DNA from: an uncultured Neomegalonema sp.
GTDB taxonomy: Bacteria; Pseudomonadota; Alphaproteobacteria; Rhodobacterales; Rhodobacteraceae
Direction of reading: 5' to 3'
Assembly: GCA_937911325.1 (NCBI GenBank)
Contig: CALDSD010000099.1
Location: 44,501-108,500 of the forward strand
DNA: 64,000 nucleotides
Below the pieces are notes generated by a model. That model made no database searches. It was given only the letters and a program-made list of their open reading frames with translations, and was not told the origin of the DNA. Positions 11,143 to 20,240 of this stretch are shown in pieces; the first letter of the stretch is position 1, and the number at the start of each line of letters is the position of its first letter. The position numbers and the translations under genes are program-made.

Positions 11143-12249
11143 TCAGTCCGCGACGGAGTCAGGGGACGCCAGTTCCAGCATTTCCGCGCGGCTCCCAAGC
11201 GCGGTGAACAGCTCTGGGCCGGTCCCCGTCATCCACGCCTGAACTCCAAGATCCACGATCTCATCATACAAGGACGCGCGGCGCCCCTCGTCGAGATGCG
11301 CCGCAACTTCGTCGAGCAGCAGGATCGGCGGCGCCGAGATCTCGGCGCAGATGCCCCGCGCGGTGGCCAGAACAAGGCTGATCAGCAGGGCCTTTTGTTC
11401 GCCGGTTGAACACTCCCGCGCCGGCATGGACTTTTCTTTGTAGATCGCCTCCAGGTCGCCGCGGTGAGGCCCGAAGAGCGTTCGACCTGCAGCCGCGTCA
11501 CGCCGGCGACTGTCGGCGAGCCTCTGTCGGTACTGCGTCGCGTCAAGGTCGTCGACAGCGGGACTGTCTTCTCCGACCACCGCGATGTCCGCACGCGGGA
11601 AAGCCGAGCTTGCACCCTCCTGCGCGTCCCGCAGTCGATCCACCGTTTTCGAACGCGCGATGACGATCTGCGCGCCGTGCTCCGCCATCTGGGCCTCCAA
11701 TGCGTCCAGCCAGCTCGGATCAAAAACACCTTCTTTTAGAAGGCGATTGCGCTCTCGCATCGCCCGCTCGTAGGCGGCAGAGCGTTCGGCATGTTTGGGA
11801 TCAAAGGCGAGCGTGGTCCGATCCAGAAAGCGACGGCGTTCCGACGCCCCTTCGATCCACAGCCGATCCATGGCTGGCGTCAGCCATAGAATACGAAGAA
11901 CCTCTCCCAGCGCGGCCTGCCCGACGGGCGCCTCGTCGACCGTCAGCTTGCGTCGGCCGCCTGTTCTCAGATCGATCGACACCGCGAGTTCGCGTTCCCC
12001 GTCAACGGTGTCCGCCGTGGCTCGGATCGCCCATCCGATGGGATCGGGACGTCCCGCCATATCCTCGGACTTTGCGGCGCGAAGACCTCGACCAGGGCTC
12101 AGTAGCGAAATCGCTTCAATGATGTTGGTTTTGCCAGCGCCGTTCGGGCCAAAGATCGCCACTGGCCGCCCGTCGAAGCTGCGCGAGAACGCCACGTGAC
12201 TGCGAAAGCGCCGCAGATCAAGAGCCTTGATAAAACAGGTGTCGCTCAC
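11143..12249 (-). CDS. recF: DNA replication and repair protein RecF
   Basis: This 368-residue RecF has the SMC-like Walker A GPNGAGKTNIIEAISLL near residue 35, the ABC signature-like CSTGEQKALLISL near residue 280, and Walker B ILLLDEVAAHLDE near residue 310. RecF loads RecA at gapped DNA with RecO and RecR. It starts with GTG at 12249, ten bases after the dnaN stop, so it is probably translated from the dnaN message. The downstream neighbour on the other strand ends 10 bp from its stop. Confidence 0.96.
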   Translation of the reverse strand: MSDTCFIKALDLRRFRSHVAFSRSFDGRPVAIFGPNGAGKTNIIEAISLLSPGRGLRAAKSEDMAGRPDPIGWAIRATADTVDGERELAVSIDLRTGGRRKLTVDEAPVGQAALGEVLRILWLTPAMDRLWIEGASERRRFLDRTTLAFDPKHAERSAAYERAMRERNRLLKEGVFDPSWLDALEAQMAEHGAQIVIARSKTVDRLRDAQEGASSAFPRADIAVVGEDSPAVDDLDATQYRQRLADSRRRDAAAGRTLFGPHRGDLEAIYKEKSMPARECSTGEQKALLISLVLATARGICAEISAPPILLLDEVAAHLDEGRRASLYDEIVDLGVQAWMTGTGPELFTALGSRAEMLELASPDSVAD

Positions 12250-12259
12250 CCGCGGACGC

Positions 12260-13375
12260 TTACACGCGCATCGGCATTACGACATAAATCGCGCTCGCAT
12301 CCTCGCCTTCACGCACCAGTGTCGGCGAGCCAGGGTCGGAAAACAGGAAGATCGCATTCTGGTCGTCGATTTGCTGAGCGATCTCGATGAGGTACTTCGA
12401 ATTGAACCCGATCTCGATCGGATCCGCGCTGTAGGCGACTTCCAACTCCTCAGTCGCGCTCCCAGAGTCTGGACTGTTGACCGACAAAACAAGTCGGTCT
12501 GCGTCGAGGCTCATCTTCACCGCACGCGTCCGCTCCGATGAAACCGTCGCAACGCGATCCACCGCGTTCGCGAAGCGGTCGGCGTCCAGCTCGAGCTTCA
12601 TCGTGTTGTTGGCGGGGATCACCCGCGAATAGTCCGGAAATGAGCCGTCGATCACCTTCGACGTCAGAGTGACCCCTTGGTTGCTGAACCGGATCTTTGT
12701 CTCGGACACAGAGATCTCAACAGCATCCGAATCGACTTCCAGCAGCTTTCTCAATTCGCCCACGGTCTTGCGGGGAACGATGACATCCGCCATACCGGCT
12801 GCGCCTTCAGGCAAAGGTGCCTCGATCTGAGCGAGGCGATGACCGTCTGTCGCAACGGCGCGCATCGTCTTGGCTCCATTCGCCTCGGCGACGTGGAAGT
12901 AGACGCCGTTGAGGTAGTACCGCGTCTCTTCTGTTGAGATTGCGAACTTCGCCTTGTCAAAGAGCCTTCGGACCGTCGCGGCATTCGCCTGGAAGGTGCA
13001 GTCGAACTCGCTCGACGCCATGACCGGGAAGTCTTCCTTCGGCAACGTCTGCAACGCAAACCGCGACCGTCCCGCCGAGACCGTCAGACTGCCGTCTCCG
13101 TCTGCGACCAGGCTGACTTCGGCGCCGTCGGGCAGCTTGCGGACGATCTCGTGAAGCATGTGCGCCGAGACCGTCACCGCGCCTTCTCGCGCCACCTGCG
13201 CAGGAAGAGACTCGATGATCTCGATATCGAGGTCCGTCGCTTTGAGCGACAGTCCAGACTCCGCCGTCTCGATCAGCAAGTTAGAGAGGATCGGGATCGT
13301 GTTGCGTCGCTCGACCACCCCCTGCGCGTGGCTCGTTGCCTTCAACAGCGCGCTGCGCTCGACGAGAACCTGCAT
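12260..13375 (-). CDS. dnaN: DNA polymerase III beta sliding clamp
   Basis: This 371-residue protein has the three-domain clamp architecture. It begins MQVLVERSALLKATSHAQGV and ends in a MPMRV tail, which matches the usual C-terminal strand of DnaN. It forms the ring that tethers the replicative polymerase and also recruits MutS and Hda-type proteins. The ATG at 13375 has AGAGGTGATGAG just upstream. It sits between dnaA (163 bp upstream) and recF (10 bp downstream), all on the minus strand. Confidence 0.97.
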   Translation of the reverse strand: MQVLVERSALLKATSHAQGVVERRNTIPILSNLLIETAESGLSLKATDLDIEIIESLPAQVAREGAVTVSAHMLHEIVRKLPDGAEVSLVADGDGSLTVSAGRSRFALQTLPKEDFPVMASSEFDCTFQANAATVRRLFDKAKFAISTEETRYYLNGVYFHVAEANGAKTMRAVATDGHRLAQIEAPLPEGAAGMADVIVPRKTVGELRKLLEVDSDAVEISVSETKIRFSNQGVTLTSKVIDGSFPDYSRVIPANNTMKLELDADRFANAVDRVATVSSERTRAVKMSLDADRLVLSVNSPDSGSATEELEVAYSADPIEIGFNSKYLIEIAQQIDDQNAIFLFSDPGSPTLVREGEDASAIYVVMPMRV

Positions 13376-13538
13376 CTCATCACCTCTTTAATCCAAACAG
13401 CCCTTTGCCTGGTCACCCGGCTTGTTCGACTAAAGGCCGCGTTTCTGATTCGGGCCTTATAAGCTAACGAGGGCGACCCGCCGGGTCACCCTCCACATAG
13501 TTACCATGCCATTTCAGACGACGAGTGCGTCGTCGAGA

Positions 13539-14927
13539 TCAGCCTTCTAGCATTCGCCGAAGCCGCTCGACGTCATCATCAAACGCCGAATCGATCGACC
13601 GCAACTCGGCCACGCGCTTTACGGCATGCATGACCGTCGTATGATCGCGCCCGCCGAACTTTTGTCCAATGTCCGGCAGTGATTTCTGGGTCAACTGCTT
13701 GGCGAGATACATGGCGACCTGGCGAGGTCGGGCGACTGCGCGCGACCGTCTGGGAGAGTGCATGTCGGACACTCGCAGGTTGTAGTGCTCGGCCACCTTC
13801 TTCTGGATCTCTTCAACCGACACTTTCCGATCGGAATGACGCAACAAGTCGGCAAGTTGTTGCTGCGCCATCTCGATCGTCGCCGGACGTTCGACGATCG
13901 ACGCAAACGCAAAGAGGCGGTTCAGAGCCCCCTCCAAAACACGCACGTTCTGCGAGATGCGATGCGCGAGGAACTGCAGCACCCGAGCGTCGACTTGAAG
14001 ATTGGGCGTATTGCTCATCGCCGCTTCCGTCTTCGCCTCCAGGATCCCAAGACGGAGTTCGTAATCCGTTGGGTGGAGGTCCGCCACGAGACCCCACGAA
14101 AGGCGCGATCTCAGGCGCTCGTCCACGCCGTTCAGATCGTTTGGCGAGCAATCCGCCGACAGGATGATCTGTCGGTGTTGGTCCGCCAACGCATTGAACG
14201 TGTGGAAAAACTCCAACTGGGTGTTGTTCTTCCCGCAGATGTGCTGGAGATCGTCGATCATCAGAACATCTACCGACCGGAACAGCTCTTTGAACGAGAT
14301 CGTGTCCTTGTGCCGAAGGGCCGACACAAACTCGATCAGGAAGGTCTCCGCGGAAATGAACAAGATCTGCTCATCCGGGTACATTTCCTTGCGACGCTGC
14401 GCGATCGCGTGCATCAGGTGCGTTTTTCCCAGGCCGGACGGGCCATACAAAAAGAGCGGATTGAACGGTGTCGTCTCCGCCTCCGAAACGCGCTTCGCAG
14501 CCGCGTACGCGAATTCATTCGGCCGACCGACGACAAAGCGTTCAAAACTGAAGCGCGAATCGAGTGAGATCGACTTCAGCGTCTCCAACCGGGACCGCGC
14601 GCCGGTGGATTCGACCGCGGCGTCAGTCCTTCCCGAGATTTCGCTTTCATCTGTGCGGGCCGCCTCTTCCGAGGACTTCGGACGGACCATAAACATCACG
14701 CGGCGAACACCACTGTCGACAGCGGCCCAAGCCCGCCGAATCCGGTCGCCAAAGTCAGCTTCGACCCGGTTGCAGACAAACGGCGTCGGCGCGTGAAGCG
14801 TCACCACGCCGTCGATAACCGACGCGACTTTCAGCGGTTCAATCCAGCTGTCGCACGATGCATCGCCAAGTTCCTTGCGCAGCCAAACGCGCACATTTTC
14901 CCATTGCTTATCAAGTTGAGACGTCAC
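13539..14927 (-). CDS. dnaA: Chromosomal replication initiator DnaA
   Basis: This is a 462-residue DnaA. The AAA+ domain has Walker A GPSGLGKTHLMHAI (usually GGxGLGKTHL, so slightly atypical but functional in pattern), Walker B VLMIDDLQHICGK, the arginine-finger segment ERLRSRLSWGL and the sensor-2 region NVRVLEGALNRL. Domain IV contains the DNA-binding signature GGRDHTTVMHAVKRV. It starts with GTG at 14927, preceded by GGGGGAG at nine bases. It initiates replication at oriC and acts as a transcription factor. The upstream 561 bp up to rpsT is the longest gene-free stretch in the window. Confidence 0.97.
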   Translation of the reverse strand: MTSQLDKQWENVRVWLRKELGDASCDSWIEPLKVASVIDGVVTLHAPTPFVCNRVEADFGDRIRRAWAAVDSGVRRVMFMVRPKSSEEAARTDESEISGRTDAAVESTGARSRLETLKSISLDSRFSFERFVVGRPNEFAYAAAKRVSEAETTPFNPLFLYGPSGLGKTHLMHAIAQRRKEMYPDEQILFISAETFLIEFVSALRHKDTISFKELFRSVDVLMIDDLQHICGKNNTQLEFFHTFNALADQHRQIILSADCSPNDLNGVDERLRSRLSWGLVADLHPTDYELRLGILEAKTEAAMSNTPNLQVDARVLQFLAHRISQNVRVLEGALNRLFAFASIVERPATIEMAQQQLADLLRHSDRKVSVEEIQKKVAEHYNLRVSDMHSPRRSRAVARPRQVAMYLAKQLTQKSLPDIGQKFGGRDHTTVMHAVKRVAELRSIDSAFDDDVERLRRMLEG

Positions 14928-15006
14928 TAGCGCCTACTCCCCCAACGAAGCCGTTGATTTATCTTGGATTACTAAGAGAAAGGTCGGATGACCTCAGCGT
15001 GCGGGC

Positions 15007-15207
15007 CTAAGAGAAAAGACGGTTTTCTCCAACAGCGTCGCCAGAAGTAGGCTCGGCCGCACGAAATGACGCTTCTCCCGCAATTCTAAATCTGTCCGCT
15101 AAAATGCAGACCTCAATAGAAGAAGTTCTCTGACTACGAGTGGAACCGGATTTAGTTAAATATCGAGACTTATCCCGATTTGGCGGAAATATACTTCTGC
15201 CGCTCAT
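15007..15207 (-). CDS. Possible small protein upstream of dnaA (uncertain)
   Basis: This is a 66-codon ORF beginning with ATG at 15207 and preceded by AGGAG at the ideal six-base spacing. The product is Ser/Arg-rich with no recognised motif, signal peptide or membrane segment. It lies on the same strand as dnaA, 80 bp before its start, and could be a leader ORF. Against a real gene: third codon positions are A/T-rich, unlike every neighbour, and the region is AT-rich overall. I regard it as a candidate only. Confidence 0.25.
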   Translation of the reverse strand: MSGRSIFPPNRDKSRYLTKSGSTRSQRTSSIEVCILADRFRIAGEASFRAAEPTSGDAVGENRLFS

Positions 15208-15281
15208 GCCTCTCTCCTCTACGACTCTGCTCTCACAAATTAGTTAACGAGATTCCATCGAAGAGTTCAAGGACACAAACT

Positions 15282-15301
15282 TCACACATGACAGTGTGTG
15301 A
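15282..15301. promoter_or_regulatory. Perfect palindrome TCACACA-N6-TGTGTGA
   Basis: TCACACA (15282-15288) and TGTGTGA (15295-15301) are exact inverted repeats around a six-base spacer. The element is directly next to the rpsT terminator and about 75 bp upstream of the small ORF in front of dnaA. Each arm ends in CACA in the DnaA-box orientation but matches the box poorly, so it could be an operator or a weak DnaA site. Confidence 0.35.
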
Positions 15302-15303
15302 CA

Positions 15304-15339
15304 AATAAAAAAATAGCGTGCCTGAAACAACAGACACGC
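15304..15339 (-). terminator. Rho-independent terminator after rpsT
   Basis: Read on the minus strand, GCGTGtCTG and CAGgCACGC form a stem with a TTGTTT loop, followed by TATTTTTTTATTT. This is a classic intrinsic terminator. It lies about 150 bases downstream of the rpsT stop and insulates dnaA from rpsT transcription. Confidence 0.85.
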
Positions 15340-15488
15340 CTTTGAATCTAAGAACTTACGCCGTTCGCGCAGGTCTAAGGAAGTACTTCTGAAAATAATT
15401 AAGAGCTACCGTCTATTAAACGATAGTTCAATTCACATCTTTAGAGAGATCCACGCAATCTCTACACGAGATCATGTGAAGACCATGA

Positions 15489-15764
15489 TCAGGTGGCGAG
15501 TGGCGTCATGGTTTTGACCCGCTGAGCGAGTCGCGAAACCTTGCGGCTCGCTGCGTTCTTGTGGGTCACGCCTTTCACAGCGCCGCGCATAATCTCCGGC
15601 TGTGCGGCGCGCAGCGCGGCTTTCGCGGCGTCGCTATCGCCAGCTTCAATCGCTTCTTCAACCTTGCGGATGAACGTGCGAACGCGGCTCTTACGGGCCT
15701 TGTTTACCTCGGTGCGGCGCTCGATCTGGCGGACACGCTTCCGTGCTTGAGGCGAATTAGCCAT
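15489..15764 (-). CDS. rpsT: 30S ribosomal protein S20
   Basis: This is a 91-residue, strongly basic S20 beginning [17 protein letters not shown] and ending in the [13 protein letters not shown] helix. It binds 16S rRNA in the small subunit. The ATG at 15764 was chosen because the family always begins MANxxxA; the open frame upstream to 15854 contains the promoter and a leader hairpin instead. The GGAGCC/GGCTCC hairpin at 15786-15800 would be in the mRNA leader. Location next to dnaA is typical of Alphaproteobacteria. Confidence 0.96.
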   Translation of the reverse strand: MANSPQARKRVRQIERRTEVNKARKSRVRTFIRKVEEAIEAGDSDAAKAALRAAQPEIMRGAVKGVTHKNAASRKVSRLAQRVKTMTPLAT

Positions 15765-15819
15765 GTGTTGTCTCGGTCTAGATGTGGAGCCCGCGGCTCC
15801 AAGAATTCTGAAGGCCGAC

Positions 15820-15848
15820 CTATTACGCCCCGGCGTTGCGCGGGTCAA
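15820..15848 (-). promoter_or_regulatory. Sigma70-like promoter of rpsT
   Basis: On the minus strand TTGACC (15848-15843) is followed after exactly 17 bases by TAATAG (15825-15820). This is a near-consensus housekeeping promoter placed about 55 bases upstream of the rpsT start codon, giving a leader that includes a perfect GGAGCC-CGC-GGCTCC hairpin. Confidence 0.6.
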
Positions 15849-15878
15849 GCACAACCATCGGTCTCAAAGAGGCGGCTG

Positions 15879-16655
15879 TCAGCGATCTCGAAACTGCGGC
15901 TGGCGCTTGTCGACGAACGCTTGCATGCCTTCTTTTTGATCCTCAGTCGCGAACAGCGCATGGAACATGCGGCGCTCGAACGTCACACCTTCCGAAAGGG
16001 TGGTCTCGTATGCGCGATCCACCGACTCCTTCACCGCCATCACCGCGATCAGAGACTTCTCAGCGATCTTAGCGGCGACCTTCACGGCTTCATCGACGAG
16101 ATCGTCGGCGGGAACTATGCGACTGACCAGGCCCGCGCGCTCTGCTTCCTCTGCGTCCATGAACCGGCCGGTCAAGCACATGTCCATGGCTTTGGACTTG
16201 CCCACCAGCCGCGTCAGGCGCTGCGTGCCGCCGGCGCCCGGCATCGTGCCGATCGTGATCTCCGGCTGTCCGAACTTTGCGGTATCGGCCGCGATGATGA
16301 AGTCGCACATCATCGCCAATTCGCAGCCGCCGCCAAGCGCATAGCCGCCCACCGCAGCGATCACGGGTTTGCGGATGGTGGTGACCGTCTCCCATTCGGC
16401 GCTGATGAAGTTCTCGCGATACGCCTGTACGAAAGACTTCTCTTTCATCTCTTTGATGTCGGCGCCCGCAGCGAAAGCCTTTGCGCTGCCGGTGATCACG
16501 ATCGCGCCGATATGATCTTCCGCCTCAAATCGTTTGAGCGCATCCCCAAGTTCGCGAACGACTTCGGAGTTGAGCGCGTTCAATGCGTCTGGACGGTTCA
16601 GCGTCACAAGGCCGACGTGATCGCGGGTCTCTACAATAATGGTCGCATAGGCCAT
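15879..16655 (-). CDS. Enoyl-CoA hydratase
   Basis: This 258-residue crotonase-family protein has the oxyanion-hole segment AGADIKEM at 63-70 and the two catalytic glutamates expected for mitochondrial-type enoyl-CoA hydratase: Glu112 ([11 protein letters not shown]) and Glu132 ([12 protein letters not shown]). It hydrates trans-2-enoyl-CoA in fatty acid beta-oxidation. The ATG at 16655 has AAGGAGG close upstream. It lies between mutM and rpsT on the same strand, an arrangement seen in many Alphaproteobacteria; it is probably transcribed apart from rpsT, which has its own promoter. Confidence 0.93.
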   Translation of the reverse strand: MAYATIIVETRDHVGLVTLNRPDALNALNSEVVRELGDALKRFEAEDHIGAIVITGSAKAFAAGADIKEMKEKSFVQAYRENFISAEWETVTTIRKPVIAAVGGYALGGGCELAMMCDFIIAADTAKFGQPEITIGTMPGAGGTQRLTRLVGKSKAMDMCLTGRFMDAEEAERAGLVSRIVPADDLVDEAVKVAAKIAEKSLIAVMAVKESVDRAYETTLSEGVTFERRMFHALFATEDQKEGMQAFVDKRQPQFRDR

Positions 16656-16742
16656 TTCGGCCTCCTTCGCAGGTGCGTTGTCCGCGGGGGTCTAATGGAA
16701 GGGCCTTTGCGGATCAAGCCGGCCAACGCCTTTGCGTTCGGG

Positions 16743-17621
16743 TCACTTTTGGCATTTCGGGCAGTAAAAGGTCGATCGACCTGACTGGACGAGCCGTCGG
16801 ACCACGCCTGGGCACGACATAAGCGTGCACGGCTCGTCCTCGCGATCATAGACGGAGAACCGGTGTTGGAAGTACCCCAGCTCCCCATCCGCTTGCCGAT
16901 AGTCCCGCAGAGACGACCCGCCGGCTTCGATCGCCTCGGCCAGAACGTCTCTGATGTGCCGCACGAGCGCGTCGAGCCGCTTGCGAGAAATCGAACCCGC
17001 AGCGCGCGCCGGATGGATCTTGGCGCGCCACAAAGCCTCGCAGACGTAGATATTGCCCAAACCGGAAACGACCCGCTGATCCAGCAACGCCGCTTTGATT
17101 GAAGCGGTCTTGCCGTTCAGCGCCGCCGACAGAGCATCGACGTTGAAGAGGTTGCCAAGCGGCTCCGGCCCGAGCTTCCCTAACAACGGGTGGCCCTCGA
17201 GATCGGCGGTCGGCCAAAGGTCCATTGCCCCAAATCGCCGCGCATCGTTGTAGATCAAACGCGCCGCGCCGGTATCGACCACCACGTGATCATGCGGCCC
17301 AAAGGCGTCGACGCGCGGCGAAGCCGGGATCTCGTGAACGAAAGAGCCGCCCAGACCAGAGCCCCGGGCCGCTACCACAAAGCTCCGGCCCGACATGCCC
17401 AAGTGCATGCGCCATGTGTGGCCGTCATCCATTTCTCCAAGAATGTACTTCGAGCGCCGCCGCAGACTCAAAACGGTGCGGCCAGTCAGACGTTCGGCGA
17501 ACCGCTCGGGAAACGGCCATCTGAGATCGGCGCGGAACGCGCGCGCGCGCTCAATCCGATTCCCTTCAAGAATCGGGGCGATCCCGCGTCGGACGGTTTC
17601 AACTTCTGGCAGCTCTGGCAC
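16743..17621 (-). CDS. mutM: Formamidopyrimidine-DNA glycosylase
   Basis: This is a 292-residue Fpg. The mature N-terminus is [11 protein letters not shown], with the catalytic Pro (residue 2, Schiff base) and Glu3. The conserved lysine is in [11 protein letters not shown], and the H2TH region [15 protein letters not shown] is present. The C-terminal zinc finger has Cys pairs in SCPGVVRR and FYCPKC. It removes 8-oxoguanine and other oxidised bases. It starts with GTG at 17621, which forms part of the family-conserved start. It is divergent from ubiE. Confidence 0.96.
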   Translation of the reverse strand: MPELPEVETVRRGIAPILEGNRIERARAFRADLRWPFPERFAERLTGRTVLSLRRRSKYILGEMDDGHTWRMHLGMSGRSFVVAARGSGLGGSFVHEIPASPRVDAFGPHDHVVVDTGAARLIYNDARRFGAMDLWPTADLEGHPLLGKLGPEPLGNLFNVDALSAALNGKTASIKAALLDQRVVSGLGNIYVCEALWRAKIHPARAAGSISRKRLDALVRHIRDVLAEAIEAGGSSLRDYRQADGELGYFQHRFSVYDREDEPCTLMSCPGVVRRLVQSGRSTFYCPKCQK

Positions 17622-17780
17622 GATCTAAGCAGCGACCTGGAACAAGCGATAATGCGTCGCGCCCAGCTAAGCTGGCCGCTCTGCGACAAGGGCGCTACAT
17701 AACCGCCTCGTGGGCGTTGCGCCAAGGCTCAAGCGCAGAACAGCTGCGTCGCGCGCGCTCTGGAAATGGGGTTGAAGCGA

Positions 17781-18542
17781 ATGTCGGGCGATCAAGACGA
17801 CAAGAACACAACGCACTTCGGCTACGCCGAGGTGCCTGAAAGCGAGAAAGCAGGTCTCGTAAAAGGCGTCTTTTCGAACGTCGCATCGCGATACGACCTC
17901 ATGAACGACGTCATGTCGGCCCGCGTTCACCGGGTTTGGAAAGACGCGATGATCAACTGGCTCGCGCCGCGCAAAAACACCCATTTGCTCGACGTCGCGG
18001 GCGGCACCGGCGACATCACGTTCCGGTATCTGCGCCGGATCGGCGGCCTGGGAGAAGCCACTGTCTGCGATATGACCGAGGAAATGCTCGTGGAGGGGCG
18101 CCGCCGGGCGGACGAGCGCGGCGTCCAGGCGCCGATCGACTGGGTCTGCGGAGACGCGATGGCCCTACCGTGCGAGGACAACACATTCGACTACGTGACC
18201 ATCGCGTTCGGCATTCGCAACGTCACACGGCCCGAACAGGCGCTGGCGGAGGCGCACCGGGTCCTGAAAACCGGAGGGCGCTTCATGTGTCTGGAGTTCT
18301 CTAAGGTTCGGGTGCCCATTATTGACGATATCTACGAGGCCTACTCTTTCTATGTGATCCCACGGATGGGCCAGATCGTCGCCGGCGATCGCGACAGCTA
18401 CCAGTATCTCGTGGAGAGCATTCGCAAGTTCCCCCGCCAGGAGGACTTTGGCGAGATGATGCAAACCGCCGGGTTCAGGCGGGTGGATTGGCGGAACCTG
18501 ACCGGCGGGGTCGCCGCGATACATTCCGGCTGGAAGCTGTAG
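17781..18542 (+). CDS. ubiE: Ubiquinone/menaquinone biosynthesis C-methyltransferase UbiE
   Basis: This class I SAM-dependent methyltransferase has motif [17 protein letters not shown] and the UbiE signatures YDLMNDVMS and [24 protein letters not shown]. It methylates the ring of the demethoxy-quinone intermediate. The ATG at 17781 gives 253 residues and an N-terminus like homologues ([15 protein letters not shown]); an in-frame ATG at 17766 would add five residues, and neither has a strong ribosome binding site. ubiB follows after four bases, forming a ubiquinone operon. Confidence 0.95.
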   Translation: MSGDQDDKNTTHFGYAEVPESEKAGLVKGVFSNVASRYDLMNDVMSARVHRVWKDAMINWLAPRKNTHLLDVAGGTGDITFRYLRRIGGLGEATVCDMTEEMLVEGRRRADERGVQAPIDWVCGDAMALPCEDNTFDYVTIAFGIRNVTRPEQALAEAHRVLKTGGRFMCLEFSKVRVPIIDDIYEAYSFYVIPRMGQIVAGDRDSYQYLVESIRKFPRQEDFGEMMQTAGFRRVDWRNLTGGVAAIHSGWKL

Positions 18543-18546
18543 AGCC

Positions 18547-20142
18547 TTGGCGATCCTCAGCGATATCTGGCGACTTGTTCGCCTGGCGGCGACGTTTCGC
18601 CGAACCGGAGCTCTGCCGCACGTCCTCGAGGCGATGGGCGTCGCGCCGCGAGACCGGGTTTTCTTGCAGATCCTGGCGACGCCTCTGTGGCCGCTAGGCC
18701 TCCGCGGCGAACCGTCTCTGCCGCCGGTGACCCGCGCGGCGAGCGCGCTCGGCCCCTCTTACGTCAAGTTTGGGCAAATACTCTCGACCCGACCCGATAT
18801 CGCCGGCGACGAGCTGGTCAAAGACCTTCGCAATCTTCAGGATCGGTTGCCGCCTTTCTCGAACGAGGAAGCGCGCCGGATGGTCGAAGAACAACTCGGC
18901 AAACCAATCGACCAACTGTTCGAGAAGCTCGATCCACCGATCGCGGCGGCGTCGATCGCCCAGGTCCACCCCGCGAGCGACAAAGACGGGCGAAAGGTGG
19001 CGGTCAAGGTTCTCCGCCCTGGCATCGAGCGGGCGTTCTCCCGAGACATCTCCGCGTTCTACTTCGTCGCCCGAACACTTGAGCGGTTCCGGGCCAAGTC
19101 GCGCAGGCTTCGGCCCACCGCCGTCGTCAAGCACTTCGAGGGGGTCGTCACCCGCGAGATGGATCTGCGCCTGGAAGCGGCCGCGGGGTCCGAGTACGGC
19201 GACAACATTCGCGACGAGAAGGGTTTTCGCACCCCCGACATCATCTGGTCGCTGTCGGCGAAGCGCGTTCTGACGACCGGCTGGGTCGACGGTACCCGGA
19301 TGGCCGATCTTGATGAGCTCAAGGCGCGCGGCCTCGATCTGCCCGAGATGGCTTTGCGGATGGTTCGGCTGTTCCTGCGCTGCGCCTTGCGGGACGGGTA
19401 TTTCCACGCAGACATGCACCAGGGAAACCTAAAGGTCGCCCCGGACGGCGCTGTGGTCGCGTTCGACTTCGGGATCATGGGTCGAATTGATCGCAAGACC
19501 CGCCGCACCTACGCGGAGATCCTCTACGCATATATCAACCGCGACTATGAGCGTGGAGCCGAGGCGCATTTTGACGCCGGCTACGTCCCGCGCACGCACA
19601 ACAAGGCGCAGTTCGCTCAGGCGCTCCGGTCGATCGGCGAACCCATCGTCGGGCAAAAGGCGTCTGACATCTCAATGGCGCGGGTTCTGCAGCAGCTCTT
19701 CGACGTGACCGAGCGTTTCGGCATGGAGACGCGACCCGAGCTGATCTTGCTGCAACGGACAATGGTCGTGGTGGAAGGCGTCGCGCGAAGCCTCGATCCG
19801 GACTTCGACATGTGGAAAGCGGCCCGCCCCGTCGTCGAGGACTGGGTGCGTGACAATCTTGGGCCTCGCGCGGCTTTGAAAGATCTGACCGAGACTGCGA
19901 ACCGCCTCACGCGATTGCGCCCGTATCTCCCGGATCTCGCCGACAGGCTTTTGGAGTTCGTCACCGACTATGAACGCAATGGCGCGGGGTCGAACGGCGC
20001 CGAGCCGCTTCCCCAGCCTGGCCCAAGCCGGTTTTGGCCCGGCGTCGCGTTGGGCGCGGTCCTTGCAGCCTGTATTGGCGCTGTTGCGGTGATCTGGGCT
20101 GACGAGTTGAAAGCTCTGCTCCAACTCTCGCTGTCGTTGTAG
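18547..20142 (+). CDS. ubiB: UbiB atypical kinase/ATPase for ubiquinone biosynthesis
   Basis: This is a 531-residue ABC1/ADCK-family protein. It shows the family KxGQ motif (YVKFGQILSTRPDI), the Ala-rich nucleotide loop (PIAAASIAQVHPA), the lysine segment RKVAVKVLRPGI, the catalytic-loop HADMHQGN and the DFG motif in AFDFGIMG. Two C-terminal hydrophobic segments (about 495-531) anchor it to the membrane. It supports coenzyme Q synthesis. The start codon is TTG at 18547, four bases after the ubiE stop, which suggests coupled and reduced translation. Confidence 0.95.
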   Translation: MAILSDIWRLVRLAATFRRTGALPHVLEAMGVAPRDRVFLQILATPLWPLGLRGEPSLPPVTRAASALGPSYVKFGQILSTRPDIAGDELVKDLRNLQDRLPPFSNEEARRMVEEQLGKPIDQLFEKLDPPIAAASIAQVHPASDKDGRKVAVKVLRPGIERAFSRDISAFYFVARTLERFRAKSRRLRPTAVVKHFEGVVTREMDLRLEAAAGSEYGDNIRDEKGFRTPDIIWSLSAKRVLTTGWVDGTRMADLDELKARGLDLPEMALRMVRLFLRCALRDGYFHADMHQGNLKVAPDGAVVAFDFGIMGRIDRKTRRTYAEILYAYINRDYERGAEAHFDAGYVPRTHNKAQFAQALRSIGEPIVGQKASDISMARVLQQLFDVTERFGMETRPELILLQRTMVVVEGVARSLDPDFDMWKAARPVVEDWVRDNLGPRAALKDLTETANRLTRLRPYLPDLADRLLEFVTDYERNGAGSNGAEPLPQPGPSRFWPGVALGAVLAACIGAVAVIWADELKALLQLSLSL

Positions 20143-20240
20143 CCTCACCGCTTGCGCAACCGAGTGGTTTCTCTAGTCTGCGAGATCCGCCGGCCAGGCC
20201 AGTCTTGGCGACGGCGCCCTCTCGCCAGGATCGAAGTAGG

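Larger units (their letters stand above)
14928..15488. other. AT-rich rpsT-dnaA intergenic region, possible regulatory or origin-associated DNA
   Basis: These 561 bp are clearly richer in A and T than the surrounding genes. They hold the rpsT terminator (15304-15339), a perfect palindrome (15282-15301), a 66-codon ORF with a good ribosome binding site (15007-15207), and three GANTC sites (15223, 15251, 15344), the CcrM target. No exact DnaA box (TTATNCACA) is present; only partial matches such as TTATCCC near 15169 and TTATCTT near 14960 occur. It must contain the dnaA promoter. A role as part of oriC is possible but not shown by the sequence. Confidence 0.5.
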
